64,000 nt of DNA from Hyperoodon ampullatus (lineage: Eukaryota > Chordata > Mammalia > Artiodactyla > Ziphiidae): contig OX457072.1 in the NCBI GenBank assembly GCA_949752795.1, forward strand, positions 3,162,001 to 3,226,000. The letters are read 5' to 3'. The notes below the pieces were generated by a model. The model searched no databases. It was not told where the DNA came from and saw only the letters and a list, made by a program, of their open reading frames with translations. Shown here in pieces: positions 21,474 through 32,815 of the stretch (positions are counted from its first letter, which is position 1; the number at the start of each line of letters is the position of its first letter). Made by a program: the position numbers and the translations under genes.

Positions 21474-23429
21474 ACCCCACCAGGGTGGACACTCCCACAT
21501 GCAGATGGAGAGATCTAGGAGCTAAGGGGTGCGCAGAGGTGTGCCAGAGCAGCCAATCGCACACCCTCTAGAGGCAGAGGTCCCCCAGGCCTCCTCTGCA
21601 CATCCCTGTGGCTAGAATGTTTGGGACACATAGGATACTGTCTTTGCCTGGATTGGCTGTGGTTAAAACAGAAAGGAAGGCACAAGTAGAATGTAGCTTC
21701 TACAGCAGACGTTTAAATAAGCCTGTTGGAAGTTGGAAGGGACTAGGGACATTTATTGGAATGGAGCTGGTCTGGGGACGCCGGCAGGAAGGTGGCAGTG
21801 ACAGGGGACGTTGAATGTAAACGTGGACCGGCAGGTGGGCCACTGCTCTGGATGTTGGGTGCCCAGCCTCGCCCCCTTCCTGCACTGCCTGGGGCCTCGC
21901 GGGTCCTGTGAGGGCCACCTCTTTGTTTTTCTTTAACCACAATATTCACTAGGGCAGAGTTAGGCTCACTGCCTAGGCGTGGGCTTGCATCCTCCTGTCT
22001 TATGATCAGGACCCTGGGATGAGAGTGAGTGATGTTTTAAAATATTAATTTTGACATGAATTAACTTGAGAGTCACCTTGCCTTCAGCATTTGATCCTCT
22101 GGGCTATGGTTGGCTCCTGGACTTGCCTGTCCACGCCATCACGGGTCCTGGGCGATGTGGATTCATATAATCATCTACCTCTCTGTCCTCCGATAATCAC
22201 CTCAAGTTTCCCCTCCCCTTGACTTAAGCTGGGGAGGAGAGACAGAGGGCAAGAGAGAGGATGGTGTGTGATGGGAACCACGTTTTTGGCATGTCTCTTT
22301 AAAATCGAGTTGAATATTAACATGGACTTCTGACATGGAAGTATTTATATTCATTATGATATTAAAATTAATGGCTAGTTATACTTTTTTGTTTGTGGCT
22401 GAAAGCTACAGAGAAGCGGACAAGACCGTTCCGGCATGTTTATATTATAACTCTCTTTTGCGCCGTTGCTGTTACAGATTAGTGAGGTAAACCAGCTGGG
22501 TCAGCTGATGTCCTTTTTTATTTTTTTCTTGTTTAAAAAGTAAAAGCCGGAGAAAAGAGCTGGCTACCTCCGAGGCTGTTTAGATCCTGTGCATTTTTTT
22601 CTGGAAAACATCTTCATTGTTCAGGGTGAGAAGTTGAAGGTTTATTTTTGTGCATCTCTGTTTTTAGCTGCAGATCAGCGTTGCTGGCTCACGGTGGAAG
22701 CCCCTTTGTATGAAACATCCCTTATTGCATTGGTCCCTTGAGCATAGTACGGGCCAAATCATCATTCCTAATAGGCTGGTTGATGTTGGGGGAGAGGAAA
22801 CATCTTGATACATCCCTGAGATGTGTTATGTCAGAGAAAGTGTGTCACAGATCCTCGACAGCTCATGCAAGGACACCGGGAGGGGCGCAATGCCAGGGGC
22901 CTGGCATTCCAGCTCACTTGCCCGGGGACTGTTGTCCATCACATCTCATTACCCAACTGTGTCCACTTGGGTGCCATTTTCTCAAAGACACTTACGCAGT
23001 GGTATTTTATAACGACGTCAATTCTCTTCCTGTCTGACCTAGAAGATTACGGTGACTCAATGCTGGCTGGTCAACCTTAAAGATTAAATCGAGGACATTG
23101 GCTTAATGATTTTAACAGCTGAGTGTAAAGGATTTCCCAAGTATGAGAATCATGATATCAAATATGATTGGGAATTTTATTCAAACTTAAAGAGAAAGTA
23201 AGTAGCACGGCTGAAGGCATACTTAATGATTGTATTTCTTAAAGAATAAGCTTCACATTTTAAACAGAAATAAGGATATAAGAGTCTTAGGAAGAATCAA
23301 CATATGCTACATTTGTAAAACGCCCTACCATGTATTGTATGTTGACAACTCTGCCAGAATCTTTACTATTCTATGATGATGATAATTATTTCCTGAGTTG
23401 AATTCCTTTGGGTAAAACTTTTATTTGTT
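21474..23429. other. Long repeat-poor stretch
   Basis: Nearly 2 kb without a clear interspersed repeat, unusual for this window. 22020-22760 is AT-rich with compact 'tttgcgccgttgctgttac' and 'taaaccagctgggtcagctg' blocks. About 23100-23270 is similarly AT-rich and repeat-free. Both are plausible ancient conserved non-coding elements, which only alignment could show. No coding frame is convincing. Confidence 0.45.
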
Positions 23430-23432
23430 CCA

Positions 23433-23560
23433 GTTCAGTGTTTTTCAAATGTTCATATGCTTAAGAATCTCAGGGGAGCTTGGTCATAATACAGATCCCT
23501 GGGCTATGTCCTCAGACCTCAGTAGGTCTGGGCGGCTGGTTGTCCAGCCCCAGGCTACCT
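23433..23560. mobile_element. MER5A-like hAT fossil
   Basis: 'tgtttttcaaatgttcata', 'aagaatctcaggggagcttg', 'acagatccctgggctatg' and 'ctcagtaggtctgggcggc' follow the MER5-type order. Confidence 0.6.
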
Positions 23561-23965
23561 TGCCAAGGTGTATCTGGGCACTGGGTGTAGCACTCAGGTC
23601 AGATGGAGGGACTAGGGTGAAAGGTAGCCTCCTCCTTGCCTCATAGAGTGTGGTTTCCCTCAACTTTAGCAAAGTCTTATCTTTTTTCTTTGAGGAGAAT
23701 CAGGTCAAATGATTTTATTTTTAAAATACTGGGTATAGACTCTATGGATGAACAGAGAAGTAAGACAAATGTTGACAGTACAGAAACTCCTTTTCCTTCG
23801 GGATTTATCTTTCCTGCTGCTTTGTTTGGAAGGCAACGATCATGTGAAGCTTCTTGAGAACGTTAGGTAAGATGACTGATTCCATCCTCTGTGCCTTCTG
23901 AGTCCTAACCAACTGCCTACTGGACTTGGATACCCACAGGAGCCATAAACTTGATGTGCATAAAA
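23561..23965. other. Unassigned sequence
   Basis: Nothing recognised before the L1. Confidence 0.5.
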
Positions 23966-25768
23966 GTAGGTGTACTGTCAAAATCCCAATGGCATTTTTT
24001 GCAGAAATAGAAAAAAAACAAAAAACAAAATTAATATGGAATCAGGTGACCCCAAATACCAAAAATTTTTTTGAAAAAGAACAAATTTGGAGGACTCAGA
24101 CTTCCTGGATTCAAAACGTGTTACAAAGCCATAGTAATCAAAACAGTGCAGTACTGGAATAAAGATGGACACATAGACTGATGGAATAGAATAGATAGCC
24201 CAGAAATAAACTCTTGTGTATATGGTCAAATGTCTTTGACAAAGCTGTCAAGATCATTCAATTGGGAAAGGATGATCTCTCCAACAAATGGTGATGGGAA
24301 AACTGGATGTCTTAGTGCAAAAGAATGCAGTTGAACCCTTTTCTTACATCAAATAAAAAATATTAACTCAAAATAAATAGAAGATCTAAACATAAGACCC
24401 AAAACTATAAAACTTCTAGAAGAAAACATGGGGGAAATCTTAATGACATTGGATTTGCCAATGATTTCTTTGATATGACACCAAAACAACAAAAGCAAAA
24501 TAGACAAATGGGACTACAGCAAACTTTAAAACTTTTGTGCCTCCAAGGACACTATCAACAGAGTGAAAAGGCTGCCTGTGGAATGGGGGAAATATTTGTG
24601 TTGAGCCAGCTCAGCCCAGCAAGTGGAGGGCTGAGAGACACAGCATCTTTATTGGAGGTCAGCGTGGAGTACACAAGAAAAAGGCTTTGGTGCATGTGAA
24701 GGTCACTAGGTCACGGGGGCGTAAGAAAGGAATTTGAAGCAGAGATCAGCCTTATCACACTGACGCACCTGGTCACCTGGGCTGAGTGTTCACAGCTTGT
24801 TTGTGGAGTTGTTGAGGCAGCAGGAAAGTATGAAGTTCAAGAGTTTACAATATAATTTGCAAATCATATATCCAATAGGGGTTAATATCCAGAATATATA
24901 AAGTCAACAACAACAAAAATCAAATAACCAGATTAAAAAATGGGCAAAAGACTTGAATAGGTATATTTCCAAAGACATACAAATGGCCAAAAAACATTTG
25001 AAAAGATGCTCAACATCATTAATGATCAGAGAAATGCAAATAAAAACCACAGTGAGATATCACCACACACCAATTAGTATGACTACTATTAAAAAATAAA
25101 AACGCCTAGAAAATAGCAAGTGTTGGTAAGGATGTGGAGAAATTGGAAACCCTGTACACTGTTCATGGGATTGTAAAATGGTGCAACCACTATGGAAAAC
25201 AGTGTGGCAGCTCCTCAAAACGTTAAATAGAACTGCAATATGAGCCAGCAATCTTATTTCTGGGTACATACCCAAAGTAATTGAAAGTAGGGTCTTGAAG
25301 AGATATTTGCACACCCACACTCATAGGAGCACTTTTCACAGCAACCAAGAGGTGGAAGCAACCCAAATGTTTATTGATGGATGAATGGAAAAACAAATGT
25401 GGTATGCCCATACAATGGAATATAATTCAGCCTTAGAAAGGAAGGAAATGCTCTTGCATGCTACAACACGGATGAAACTTGGCGACATTATGCTATGGGA
25501 AATAAGCCAGTTGCAAAAAGGCAAATGCTGTACAGTTCCACTCATATGAGGTACTTACAGTATCAGATTCATAGAGACAGGAAGTAGAATGGTGGTTGCT
25601 AAGGGGTGGGGGTGGGGAGAGGAAGAGTTACTGTTTAATGGACAGAGTTTCAGTTTTGCAAGATGAGAATGTTCTGGAGACGGATGGTGATGATGGTTGC
25701 ACAACAGGTGAATGTACTTAACACCACTGAACTATATACTTAAAAATAATTTCGATATTAAAAAAAAC
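23966..25768 (+). mobile_element. L1 ORF2 3' portion plus 3' UTR, interrupted by an LTR
   Basis: Carries the end of L1 ORF2 ('aatcccaatggcattttttg', 'caaagccatagtaatcaaaa', 'gggcaaaagacttgaatagg', 'atgcaaataaaaaccacagt', 'ggtggaagcaacccaaatgt') and an old-type 3' UTR ('gagttactgtttaatgga', 'ctgaactatatacttaaaa'). ORF2 encodes endonuclease and reverse transcriptase. Only its C-terminal part is present, with many stops and frameshifts. An LTR-like insert occupies 24597-24849. Confidence 0.9.
24597..24849 (-). mobile_element. Solo LTR-like insert inside the L1
   Basis: About 250 bp breaks the L1 exactly where 'aatatttg' should run into 'caaatcatatatc'. On the minus strand it begins 'tgtaaactcttgaac' and ends 'gctcaaca(ca)', the TG...CA ends of an LTR. 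It carries 'ccaataaagatgctgtg' (polyadenylation signal complement at 24648-24653) about 50 bp before its 3' end, as an R-U5 region would. Family unknown. The target duplication is imperfect ('aatatt' against 'aatata'). Confidence 0.6.
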
Positions 25769-27129
25769 AAACTAGGTGTATCATTTTCCCTCTGGGACCT
25801 CCTTCTACTCTGCATTATGGGGATTCTTTGTTGCAGGTCACCAAAACTAACTCTAAATGATGTCAGTAGAAAGGGAATCGACTACATATATAGCATATTT
25901 AACTGATTGGCAGGTGCCCAGCTTTTCTATCCTAACACATCATATCAGAAACCACCTTACAGTGGACGCGTTTGTAGTGGATGAGGTCGGCGCTGCCCAC
26001 ATGCTCTGTCAAGTTCATCTCTCAGAGTGCTGACAGAGGACAGCTCTCAGCTGGGGTCTACCTGCCTCACCCAAGGCTACACCCTATGCTCAGTGACTAG
26101 TCTACGTGGGGTTCAAAGCTCTTCCTCCCACCTTCATGTGGGCAGACTCTGTAGGGCCATCCGCTGCTGGGCTCCCTATGGGGCTGGTATATCTCCTCGG
26201 CGCTCCTTCGCTTGCCCCTATTGTTCTGGGGAGCCTTCCCAATCAACCTTCTGCCCTCAAATCTCCTCAGAGGCGTTTTTCCTGGGGCACCTGGCCTGAG
26301 ACAGCATGTCACCATTTGATTGAGAGTCTCTTTTTCTTTCTTAATGTTCCATAAAATAAAGGTGTGACTTACCACCGATGGCATCTTAGAGTCCATAAAA
26401 TAAGCTGGGAGTTAGCCAAGTGCAAGAGTGGGAGAGGTGGAGAAACAGGCAGCTGGTGGAGACCGGGTCTCAGAAGGCCTTGGACGCCATGCTGCTGAGT
26501 GGAGACTTTGTCTTGAAGGAACGATCTGCCTGGTTGAGGGATGGATGGAAGGCGGGAAAGGACAAGGGTTGGGTCAGAGGAAGCGGAGCCAGCAGCTGAA
26601 GGAGCACACTGTAGGGGGTGGTGAGGAGGAGTGGGGGTACACAAGGGTCCTTACAGAGGTGGAATCTGTGAGACCTGGCGACTCTAATGGCCGTGCAGAT
26701 TTCTGGAAAGGGAAGACTCTGGCTTGGGGACCACATCTCAACAAGCCCAAGATGTGATTGCCTGCAGGGTGCACCATGATTTTATATGCCGCTGACAAAG
26801 AGAAACAATGTTCCCAATTCACCTATGAATTGCGAGATGTATACCACTCTCGGGTATGTCCTAAGTGAAAAAGTGTTCCCATTAGAATTGAAAAAACACA
26901 GCACTTGTTCTCTCTCTCAAGTCAGCTGGGAAGTTTTCCTGCCTCCCTAAGACTGAGTGAGGCCCCCTCTGGGCGCTCTTGTAGCAAGCGGCGTGCTCGG
27001 TCTGGCTGTATTAGTCCTGTTATCTTTTTTGAACTTCATGAGCTAACATCCACGAAAGCCTAAGCTGTGATTGGCTCTCTTCTAGAGTCAGGGATTCAGC
27101 AAACGGAAACAGGAAAAACCCCGACTGGA
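25769..27129. other. Unassigned sequence
   Basis: No gene. About 25990-26310 ends in 'cacctggcctgagacagc', which resembles the end of a common mammalian fossil repeat that I cannot name. The rest is unassigned. Confidence 0.45.
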
Positions 27130-27275
27130 TGGCCCACGGCTGTCTTGCTGTCTCTTGTCCAGTCGACCTTGGCCTCCTTGGCAGAGCATCGCTGCAGACC
27201 CAGCAGCCAGTGCGGCTCCTGACACGTGCCGGGTACAATAAATGCTTGCTGTGAGAAGGAATGAATGCATTAAAG
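27130..27275 (+). mobile_element. L2 LINE 3' end
   Basis: 'gacacgtgccgggtacaata' and 'aatgcttgctgtgagaagga' match the L2 terminal motif '(c)ctggcacatagtaggtgctcaataaatg' in degraded form. Confidence 0.5.
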
Positions 27276-28104
27276 GGCTTTTCTCTTGTAGCGACTGGTC
27301 CGGTAACCCACCCTGAACCAGACCTTTATCTGCTCGCCGTTCTCTGAGTTATTCCTGATTTTGTCTTTCTCGGCTCCCACCTCAGTCTTGGACACTCACC
27401 CCTTTTCTCTCCCCAAAACCTAACCATACTAATACCCACTTCAGATCCCCGTTTATCCTGGAGCTTTTCTTGATCACGATTGTTCACAGAGATTCATTTC
27501 TTACCTCCTGTAACAGTTATAACTGGCACCATCTAACTTCTGATGTCTCATTTATTATAATGAAATCGTTTATTTCTCGCCTCTTAATCACATGGGAAGT
27601 TCTTCATGGGTGGGAATTCTCTAACATATTTATAAATTCTTTTGCCTAAACACAGTCTATGGCAGACAGAAAACGGAAATAGCTTGGTGAACCAATGAAT
27701 GGAGGTTAATTTACTGGGAGGGGTGGGAAGTGTTCCTGAGGCATTTTGACTGGGGGAATAAAAACCAAACGCAGCCAGGTGATAGATAAAAAGTCATTTA
27801 TTGACTTCAATTTTTATGAAAGTCATGTTCTATGTAGCCTTAAAACAGTGCTCAGAGGATGACACTGACAAATAGCAGTCTCCTTCCTTTCTTTACCCCT
27901 GGTTCCACTCCCCAGGGATGACTTCTTTCAATTCTTTCAGCTATTTTTTTCCCTAAAAAACCTCCAAATTTCTAAATTACATGCTTCTATGTTGTTACTT
28001 CTTGATGGATCCGTTTGGCACACATGTTTCTCTTATATATACTAGGGGCCTACGTTCCCTTTTTTCTTGGTTCATTCCCTTGTTTTACTGAAGGACATTT
28101 TCCA
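27276..28104. other. Unassigned sequence
   Basis: Possible remote L2 material near 27360-27700. Otherwise AT-rich DNA without recognisable content. Confidence 0.45.
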
Positions 28105-28705
28105 ATAGCATCCTAAGAAGGTCTAGATGAGAATGCTTCTTCTTTTTTTAAATTAAGACTGTTGTTCAGAGCGGTTCTTTTTTTTTAATTAACATTTTTT
28201 TGGCTGCGTTGGCTCTTCGTTGCTGCATGCGGGCTTTCTCTAGTTGCGGTGAGCCAGGGCTACTCTTCATTGTGGTGCACAGAGCACAGGCTCTAGGCGT
28301 GAGGGCTTCAGTAGTTGCAGCACGCAGGCTTCAGTAGTTGTGGCTAGCAGGCTCTAGAGCGCAGGCTCAGTAGTTGTGGTGCACGGGCTTAGTTGCTCTG
28401 CGGCATGTGGGATCTTCCTGGACCAGGGCTCAAACCCATGTCCCCTGCATTGGCAGGCGGATTCTCAACCACTGTGCCACCAGGGAAGCCCCTAGAGCAG
28501 TTTTAAGTTTATAGCAATATTGAGGTGAAAGTACTGAGATTTCTTGTATAACCCCTGTCCCCTCCACATGCATAACCTCCCCCAATATCCATCCCCCAAC
28601 CAGAGGTACATCTGTTACAGTTGATGAATGTACACTGACGCATCACAATCACCCAAAGTTCATGATACCCATGGTCTCTTCCTTCTTTAATCCTTTTCAT
28701 ATCAT
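28105..28705 (-). mobile_element. Ancient L1 3' region split by a SINE
   Basis: After the SINE the text 'ttttaagtttatagcaatat', 'cataacctcccccaatatcc', 'ggtacatctgttacagttga' and 'tcacccaaagttcatgatac' follows the 3' region of old L1M subfamilies on the minus strand. The left flank 'gactgttgttcagagcgg' joins it when the SINE is removed. Confidence 0.7.
28177..28493 (-). mobile_element. CHR-family SINE, long form
   Basis: Minus strand: head ending at 28493 ('ggcttccctggtggcacag'), box B-like 'gggtttgagccc', repeated 'gtagttg' modules and a T-rich (tail) end at 28177-28200. Target duplication 'agagcggtt'/'agagcagtt' at 28168-28176 and 28494-28502. Confidence 0.95.
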
Positions 28706-29250
28706 ACATGGGATATATGATGGAAAAGGTATATTCCTCTTCTCTCTTCGAGGATATTAATTATGGTTTCTTCTGCTCTCTGCATTGTCTTTGCATCTTC
28801 CTTTCCTCCTGTCACTCCTCTGCTTGTTTTGGTCTTGGTGACAAATATGTTCCATTGACCCCACCAACCTACACTGAAGGCCATACAGATTCTCTGCTTT
28901 TTGCCACGGAGGTGGCATCAGTAGTCTCCTCTGCCCTTGAGCTTCTGTTTGGGCTTGGCCTGTGGGAGACTCGGGCAAAGGAGCGTGAGTTGAGGGGCTG
29001 ATTCCCCCAGGTTTCTCCCACCCACTGGGGAAGCCGAGATTCTTCTCCCAAAGGCCACAGCTCCAGGGCCGTGGCCTCTCCAAACAGCTACATTCTCCAG
29101 ATCCTAGCAACCCCTCCCTCCTACTGAGCCACCTGTGGGCACTGCCTACTTTTGGCAACTGTCACCCCATTAAATTTCCTTTAAATGTCGAAGTTTGAGT
29201 GTGCCATCTGTTTCCTTCCAGAACTGTAACAGATGCGGTGTTTTTCATGA
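28706..29250 (+). mobile_element. Diverged interspersed repeat, family not identified
   Basis: About 28885-29245 resembles an abundant old mammalian repeat whose 3' end carries 'tttgagtgtgccatctgttt' (here at 29192-29211), preceded by 'cattaaatttcctttaaat', as in an LTR polyadenylation region. 28706-28884 is unassigned. Confidence 0.35.
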
Positions 29251-29589
29251 CGATTTCTTTAAATGCACACTTTGGCCATCCCTTCACAGCTAAGAGTGAG
29301 GCAGTGAGATGCTGATGGGAACCCGCTGTACTGTCGGGGCTTGTCACCCGGTGGGCTTCATGTAAAGAAATACCAGCCTCCTTCCACTGTGTCTTCAGAA
29401 ATCACTGAGCTTTCTTGACTGCTCTTATCTCTTTCTCTCCTTCTTTCTATAATTTTGGGTCAATACTTTTTAAAAAAAAATTCCTTTACTGTCATTTTGA
29501 CAGGGTTTTAGAAAAGAGATGGATGTGTATAAACGACATTTTTAGGAACAGCAAAAGAAAAAAAAAGGAATTTTTTTTCTTAGTAAGCG
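29251..29589. other. Unassigned sequence
   Basis: Nothing recognised. Short A and T runs at 29471-29481 and 29553-29578. Confidence 0.5.
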
Positions 29590-29770
29590 AAGCAAGAGGC
29601 AGTAGAGCCTGCTGGTTCAGAACCTGGATCCAGCTCTGTAACTTCATTTCCTCCCCTGTGAAAAAGAGAAGAGTGTAAGAAAGCATTTTCTTTGGAGAAT
29701 TTCCGGGAAGATCAAATTAGTTACTATTATCAAGTGCTTCAAAAAACACACGGTACATAGCACTACCTGT
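29590..29770 (+). mobile_element. MIR fossil
   Basis: 'gaggcagtagagcctgctgg', 'ttcagaacctggatccagct', 'tgtaacttcatttcctcccc' and 'agtgcttcaaaaaacacacg' follow plus-strand MIR order. Confidence 0.65.
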
Positions 29771-30449
29771 AAAGGAGGGTGCAGCACATTTGCTTTAAAA
29801 ATGTTCTGTTAGTGAAACGGTTGCTAGCAATAGGACCCAGGTACAGGATTCTGAGGTTCCTCAAAGCTCCCCTGGAAGCTGGCTCTACCAGGAGCTGGGG
29901 TTTGGCCAACTCAGTGTCAGAGGTCATGCGAGGTCACAGCTTGGAGCTTTCAAAAGCTGGCTGGAAGCAGCAGGAGGAAGATGGGCAGAAGAGCCCTGCT
30001 GACCTTCCACGGGGCAGGCACGGGGGAGAGGGAAGTCGGGGCTTGGGAGCCGGGAGCCTTCTCTGGTCCCACCAGGCGTTCTCACGCTGCTGGGTTAGGC
30101 CCAGGCTGGAACACACAGTGTAGGCAGCACTGCCACCTGGAAGGGCCGGAACCTTCACAGAATGCCCTAGAAGAATTCACCCAAGAGACCAACTGTAGCA
30201 ACAGGAAGCAACTATGCACTTGCAAGATCTCCCGCGTAAAGCACTACTGTTAAAAACACAGAAAAAGGATTTAGAGAAGGTTGATCAACTTATGTTCACG
30301 CTGTGCTGAGCATCTGAAATAAGTCAGGGATGTCTTAAAAAACAGAATACAAGACCCACTTAGAATCCTCAGAGCAACAGATGCATTACGGGAAACGTGG
30401 CCTGCTGCACTTATAAAAACCCTGGCCTCTCTAATTGTCCTACTTATGT
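29771..30449. other. Unassigned sequence
   Basis: No recognisable gene or repeat. Confidence 0.5.
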
Positions 30450-30640
30450 GTCCAAGAAATAGTTCCTGAGCGCTAACTGTATGAAACGCAGTGTGACAAT
30501 GTCACGAAGAAAAATCAAGCCCTGTCTTTTCCCCTAGGGGCTTCCCATGTAAATGAGACATTTGCAAAAATCACAAAATCCAGGTAACAGATGATGGGCC
30601 ATAGTTAACTGATGTAGAATTTAGTGGAAGAAGAAATAAC
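30450..30640 (-). mobile_element. L2 LINE fragment
   Basis: 'tagttcctgagcgctaactg', 'tatgaaacgcagtgtgacaa' and 'gcttcccatgtaaatgagac' correspond to the reverse complement of the L2 3' end. Confidence 0.5.
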
Positions 30641-30759
30641 TGTGAACTGAGCCGATCTGTAAGAATGTGGGAGAGATGGGACCCAACCTGGGTTCTGGCC
30701 TTTCTACTTCTGTATCCTGGTGGCTGTCCCATCCTCCCCTTGGGCTATATGCCACGTCC

Positions 30760-30990
30760 AGGTCACCCTATCTCTCCCTCCAGGCCCTACAGCAGCTCAT
30801 CCCTTGCCTTAGAATGCTTTTTCTCCTGCCCTTTCCTTGGGTGGCTGACACTGGGTGCTACCCACCTAACCTTCAAGTTTCAGCTTCAAGGCCAACTTCT
30901 CTGGGGGCCTCTCTGACCACCCGGGACTTGCTAAGGGACGTTTCCCCCTTCCTATAATAACTGAGCAGCTGCCAGACAAAGTATTTGCAT
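30760..30990 (+). mobile_element. L2 LINE fragment
   Basis: 'cagctcatcccttgccttag', 'aatgctttttctcctgccct', 'ttcaagtttcagcttcaagg' and 'ggcctctctgaccacccggg' follow the L2 3' region. Confidence 0.65.
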
Positions 30991-32141
30991 CTTTGTTCAA
31001 TTCAATTAAAACAGACGTGCATGGTATATTATGTAACAGTCACTGTACACACACGATTTTAGGCAACGCGGGGTAATTCTGGATTTGCCGATGCTCAACT
31101 CTTGGCGAACCATGCACGGTGCCAGGGATGCCCAGTATAGACTGAGTCTCCTAGAGAGAAGGGGCATGTTTGACACATTCTTCCAGCATCCCTATCCACT
31201 CCTGCCTTCCTCAGTGGGCTGTCTTGATCAGCCGGATGTCTCCCTGGATGGCAGGCTCCGTGTTGCAGGTCTGGTCGCAGCGCTCCCACAGGGTACCTGA
31301 CACAGATGCGAGCTGCGGGCGCACAGGGAGGGAGGACCACCAAGGAAACGCATGCGTGTGTGTGCGAGTGCGTGCGCGTGTGCGTGGATATGTGTGCATG
31401 TGCGCGGGAGTGTGTGTGTCCACTGGGACAGGTCGAGTTCAGGTTTGTCCCCCAGGGAGAGAGCGGCACAGCTGGCAGTGTCCCCGCTGGCAGCCATGGA
31501 AAGTGCGCAGGGACTGCAACTCCGCGGACCAAGGTGCCACCTGGGCTTTAAAGGGCTCCCACCTCTGTCTTTGAGGAGCTGAGCGCGGCCTGGGGACTGG
31601 AGGCGGCAGCGGCGGCAGCATCACCGAGCTTGTTGCAGAGACTCTCGGACTCCACCCCAGACCGGCTGGAACCTCTTCACACGCTCCCCAGGGGATCGGC
31701 TTGCACCCGTGGGTGGGAAGTGCAAGGGCTCCCCAGTTCCACGCACTTGACATTTTGCCCCATCACTCCTGACTGCAACACTCCCAGTGTTTTCAGATGA
31801 TGAACTTTTCATAGCCTCTTGCAAATTTTTGAAAAAGAGAAAAGGCTAAAAACAAGAAAAGAGTTATCCTGCAGAGAGCAGAGACCTTTCTCAGCACTGG
31901 CGGCTGGTTTAGTTTTTATTATGTTCCCTACTAGGTATGTGCAGACTGGGGTTATAATGACCAGTGGGCTAAGGTCCATGGTCTTAAACATCTAGAGACA
32001 GAGGTAGAGACAATTAAGTAGATAAAAATATTTTTATTTGGGAGCCTTGCTGGACCCATGGGCAGAATTCAGTGAGCGGGATAGTGATCATTTTTCTGGT
32101 GGCCCATGGGGGTTGAGCAGAGTCAGGAAGGCCTTTCTGGG
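30991..32141. other. GC-rich unique stretch
   Basis: 31100-31720 is GC-rich and holds an alternating purine-pyrimidine tract (31349-31420), then a CGG/CAG-rich block ('ggaggcggcagcggcggcag' at 31600-31619). It could be a small promoter or an untranslated exon, but no open frame, splice pattern or TATA box supports a gene. Confidence 0.45.
31349..31420. repeat. Degenerate (TG/CG)n alternating tract
   Basis: About 70 bases are nearly pure alternating pyrimidine-purine with many CG steps ('gcgtgtgtgtgcgagtgcgt' and similar), the composition favouring left-handed Z-DNA. Short frames on both strands encode only His/Thr- or Cys/Val-rich repeats. Confidence 0.85.
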
Positions 32142-32154
32142 AGAGCTGAATCTT

Positions 32155-32366
32155 TTTTTTTTTTTTTTTTAATTTGGCTGCACTGGGCGCTGGGTCTTAG
32201 TTGCGGCATGTGGGATCCTTTAGTTGCGGCATGTGGGATCCTTTAGTTGCGGCATGTGGGATCTTTTAGTTGCAGCATGTGGGACCTAGTTCCCTGACCA
32301 GGGTCGAACCTGGACCCCTGCATTGGGAATGTGGAGCCTTAGCCACTGGACCACCAGGGAAGTCCC
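32155..32366 (-). mobile_element. CHR-family SINE, short form with internal 23-bp tandem repeat
   Basis: Minus strand: head 'gggacttccctggtggtcca', box B-like 'ggttcgaccctg', tail (T-run on plus) 32155-32171. Target duplication 'agagctgaatctt' at 32142-32154 and 32367-32379, perfect. The body has a 23-bp unit 'tagttgcggcatgtgggatc...' beginning at 32198, 32221, 32244 and 32267. Confidence 0.95.
32198..32286. repeat. 23-bp tandem repeat within the SINE
   Basis: Nearly four copies of a 23-bp unit, the first three almost identical, with the last diverging ('ttgcagcatgtgggac'). Ordinary short CHR copies have a single such segment. Confidence 0.9.
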
Positions 32367-32379
32367 AGAGCTGAATCTT

Positions 32380-32609
32380 GAAAGATGACTTGGTGTTCAG
32401 CCAGCAGAAGTGGGCAGAGAAGTCTTGTATTAGTTTATTTTCATTCACTTTGGTAACTGATATTTGGAATTATTTTGGTTTAGATTTTGAGACTGAATCT
32501 GCAGTTTCAAACTATCTGGTCACTTCTAGCTTTTTGAAAATTCATTTACTTTATGCCAAAATGTAACTTCCCGGTTAAAAGCAGAAGGAAAAATAAAAAG
32601 TTGCCTTTT
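32380..32609. other. Unassigned sequence
   Basis: Nothing recognised. Confidence 0.45.
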
Positions 32610-32815
32610 GAGTAGTGCTGTTTAATAGAACTTTCCATGATGATGGATATCTGTGCTGTGTCATACAGTAGCCACCAGCCATGCATGGCTACTGGGCACT
32701 TTTAATGTGGCCAGCATTACTGAAGAACAATTCTAAATTGTATTAAATTTTAATTAATTTAAATTTAAATAGCCACATGTAACTGTTTCTATCATATTGG
32801 GCAGTGCAGCCTTAG
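32610..32815. mobile_element. hAT-Charlie-type DNA transposon fossil (MER58-like)
   Basis: 'aatagaactttccatgatga', 'catacagtagccaccagcca', 'aattaatttaaatttaaata' and 'gccacatgtaactg' match the same family as 1243-1440, in the opposite orientation. Confidence 0.7.

Noticed and set aside
28706..29160. Gene suggested by 97- and 133-codon frames on opposite strands
   Set aside because: Mutually overlapping frames without family resemblance. The stretch seems to be an old interspersed repeat.
31211..31532. His/Thr-rich and Cys/Val-rich short frames
   Set aside because: They arise from the alternating TG/CG tract and are present on both strands.
32198..32286. CRISPR-like array
   Set aside because: The 23-bp units are contiguous with no spacers and lie in a mammalian SINE.
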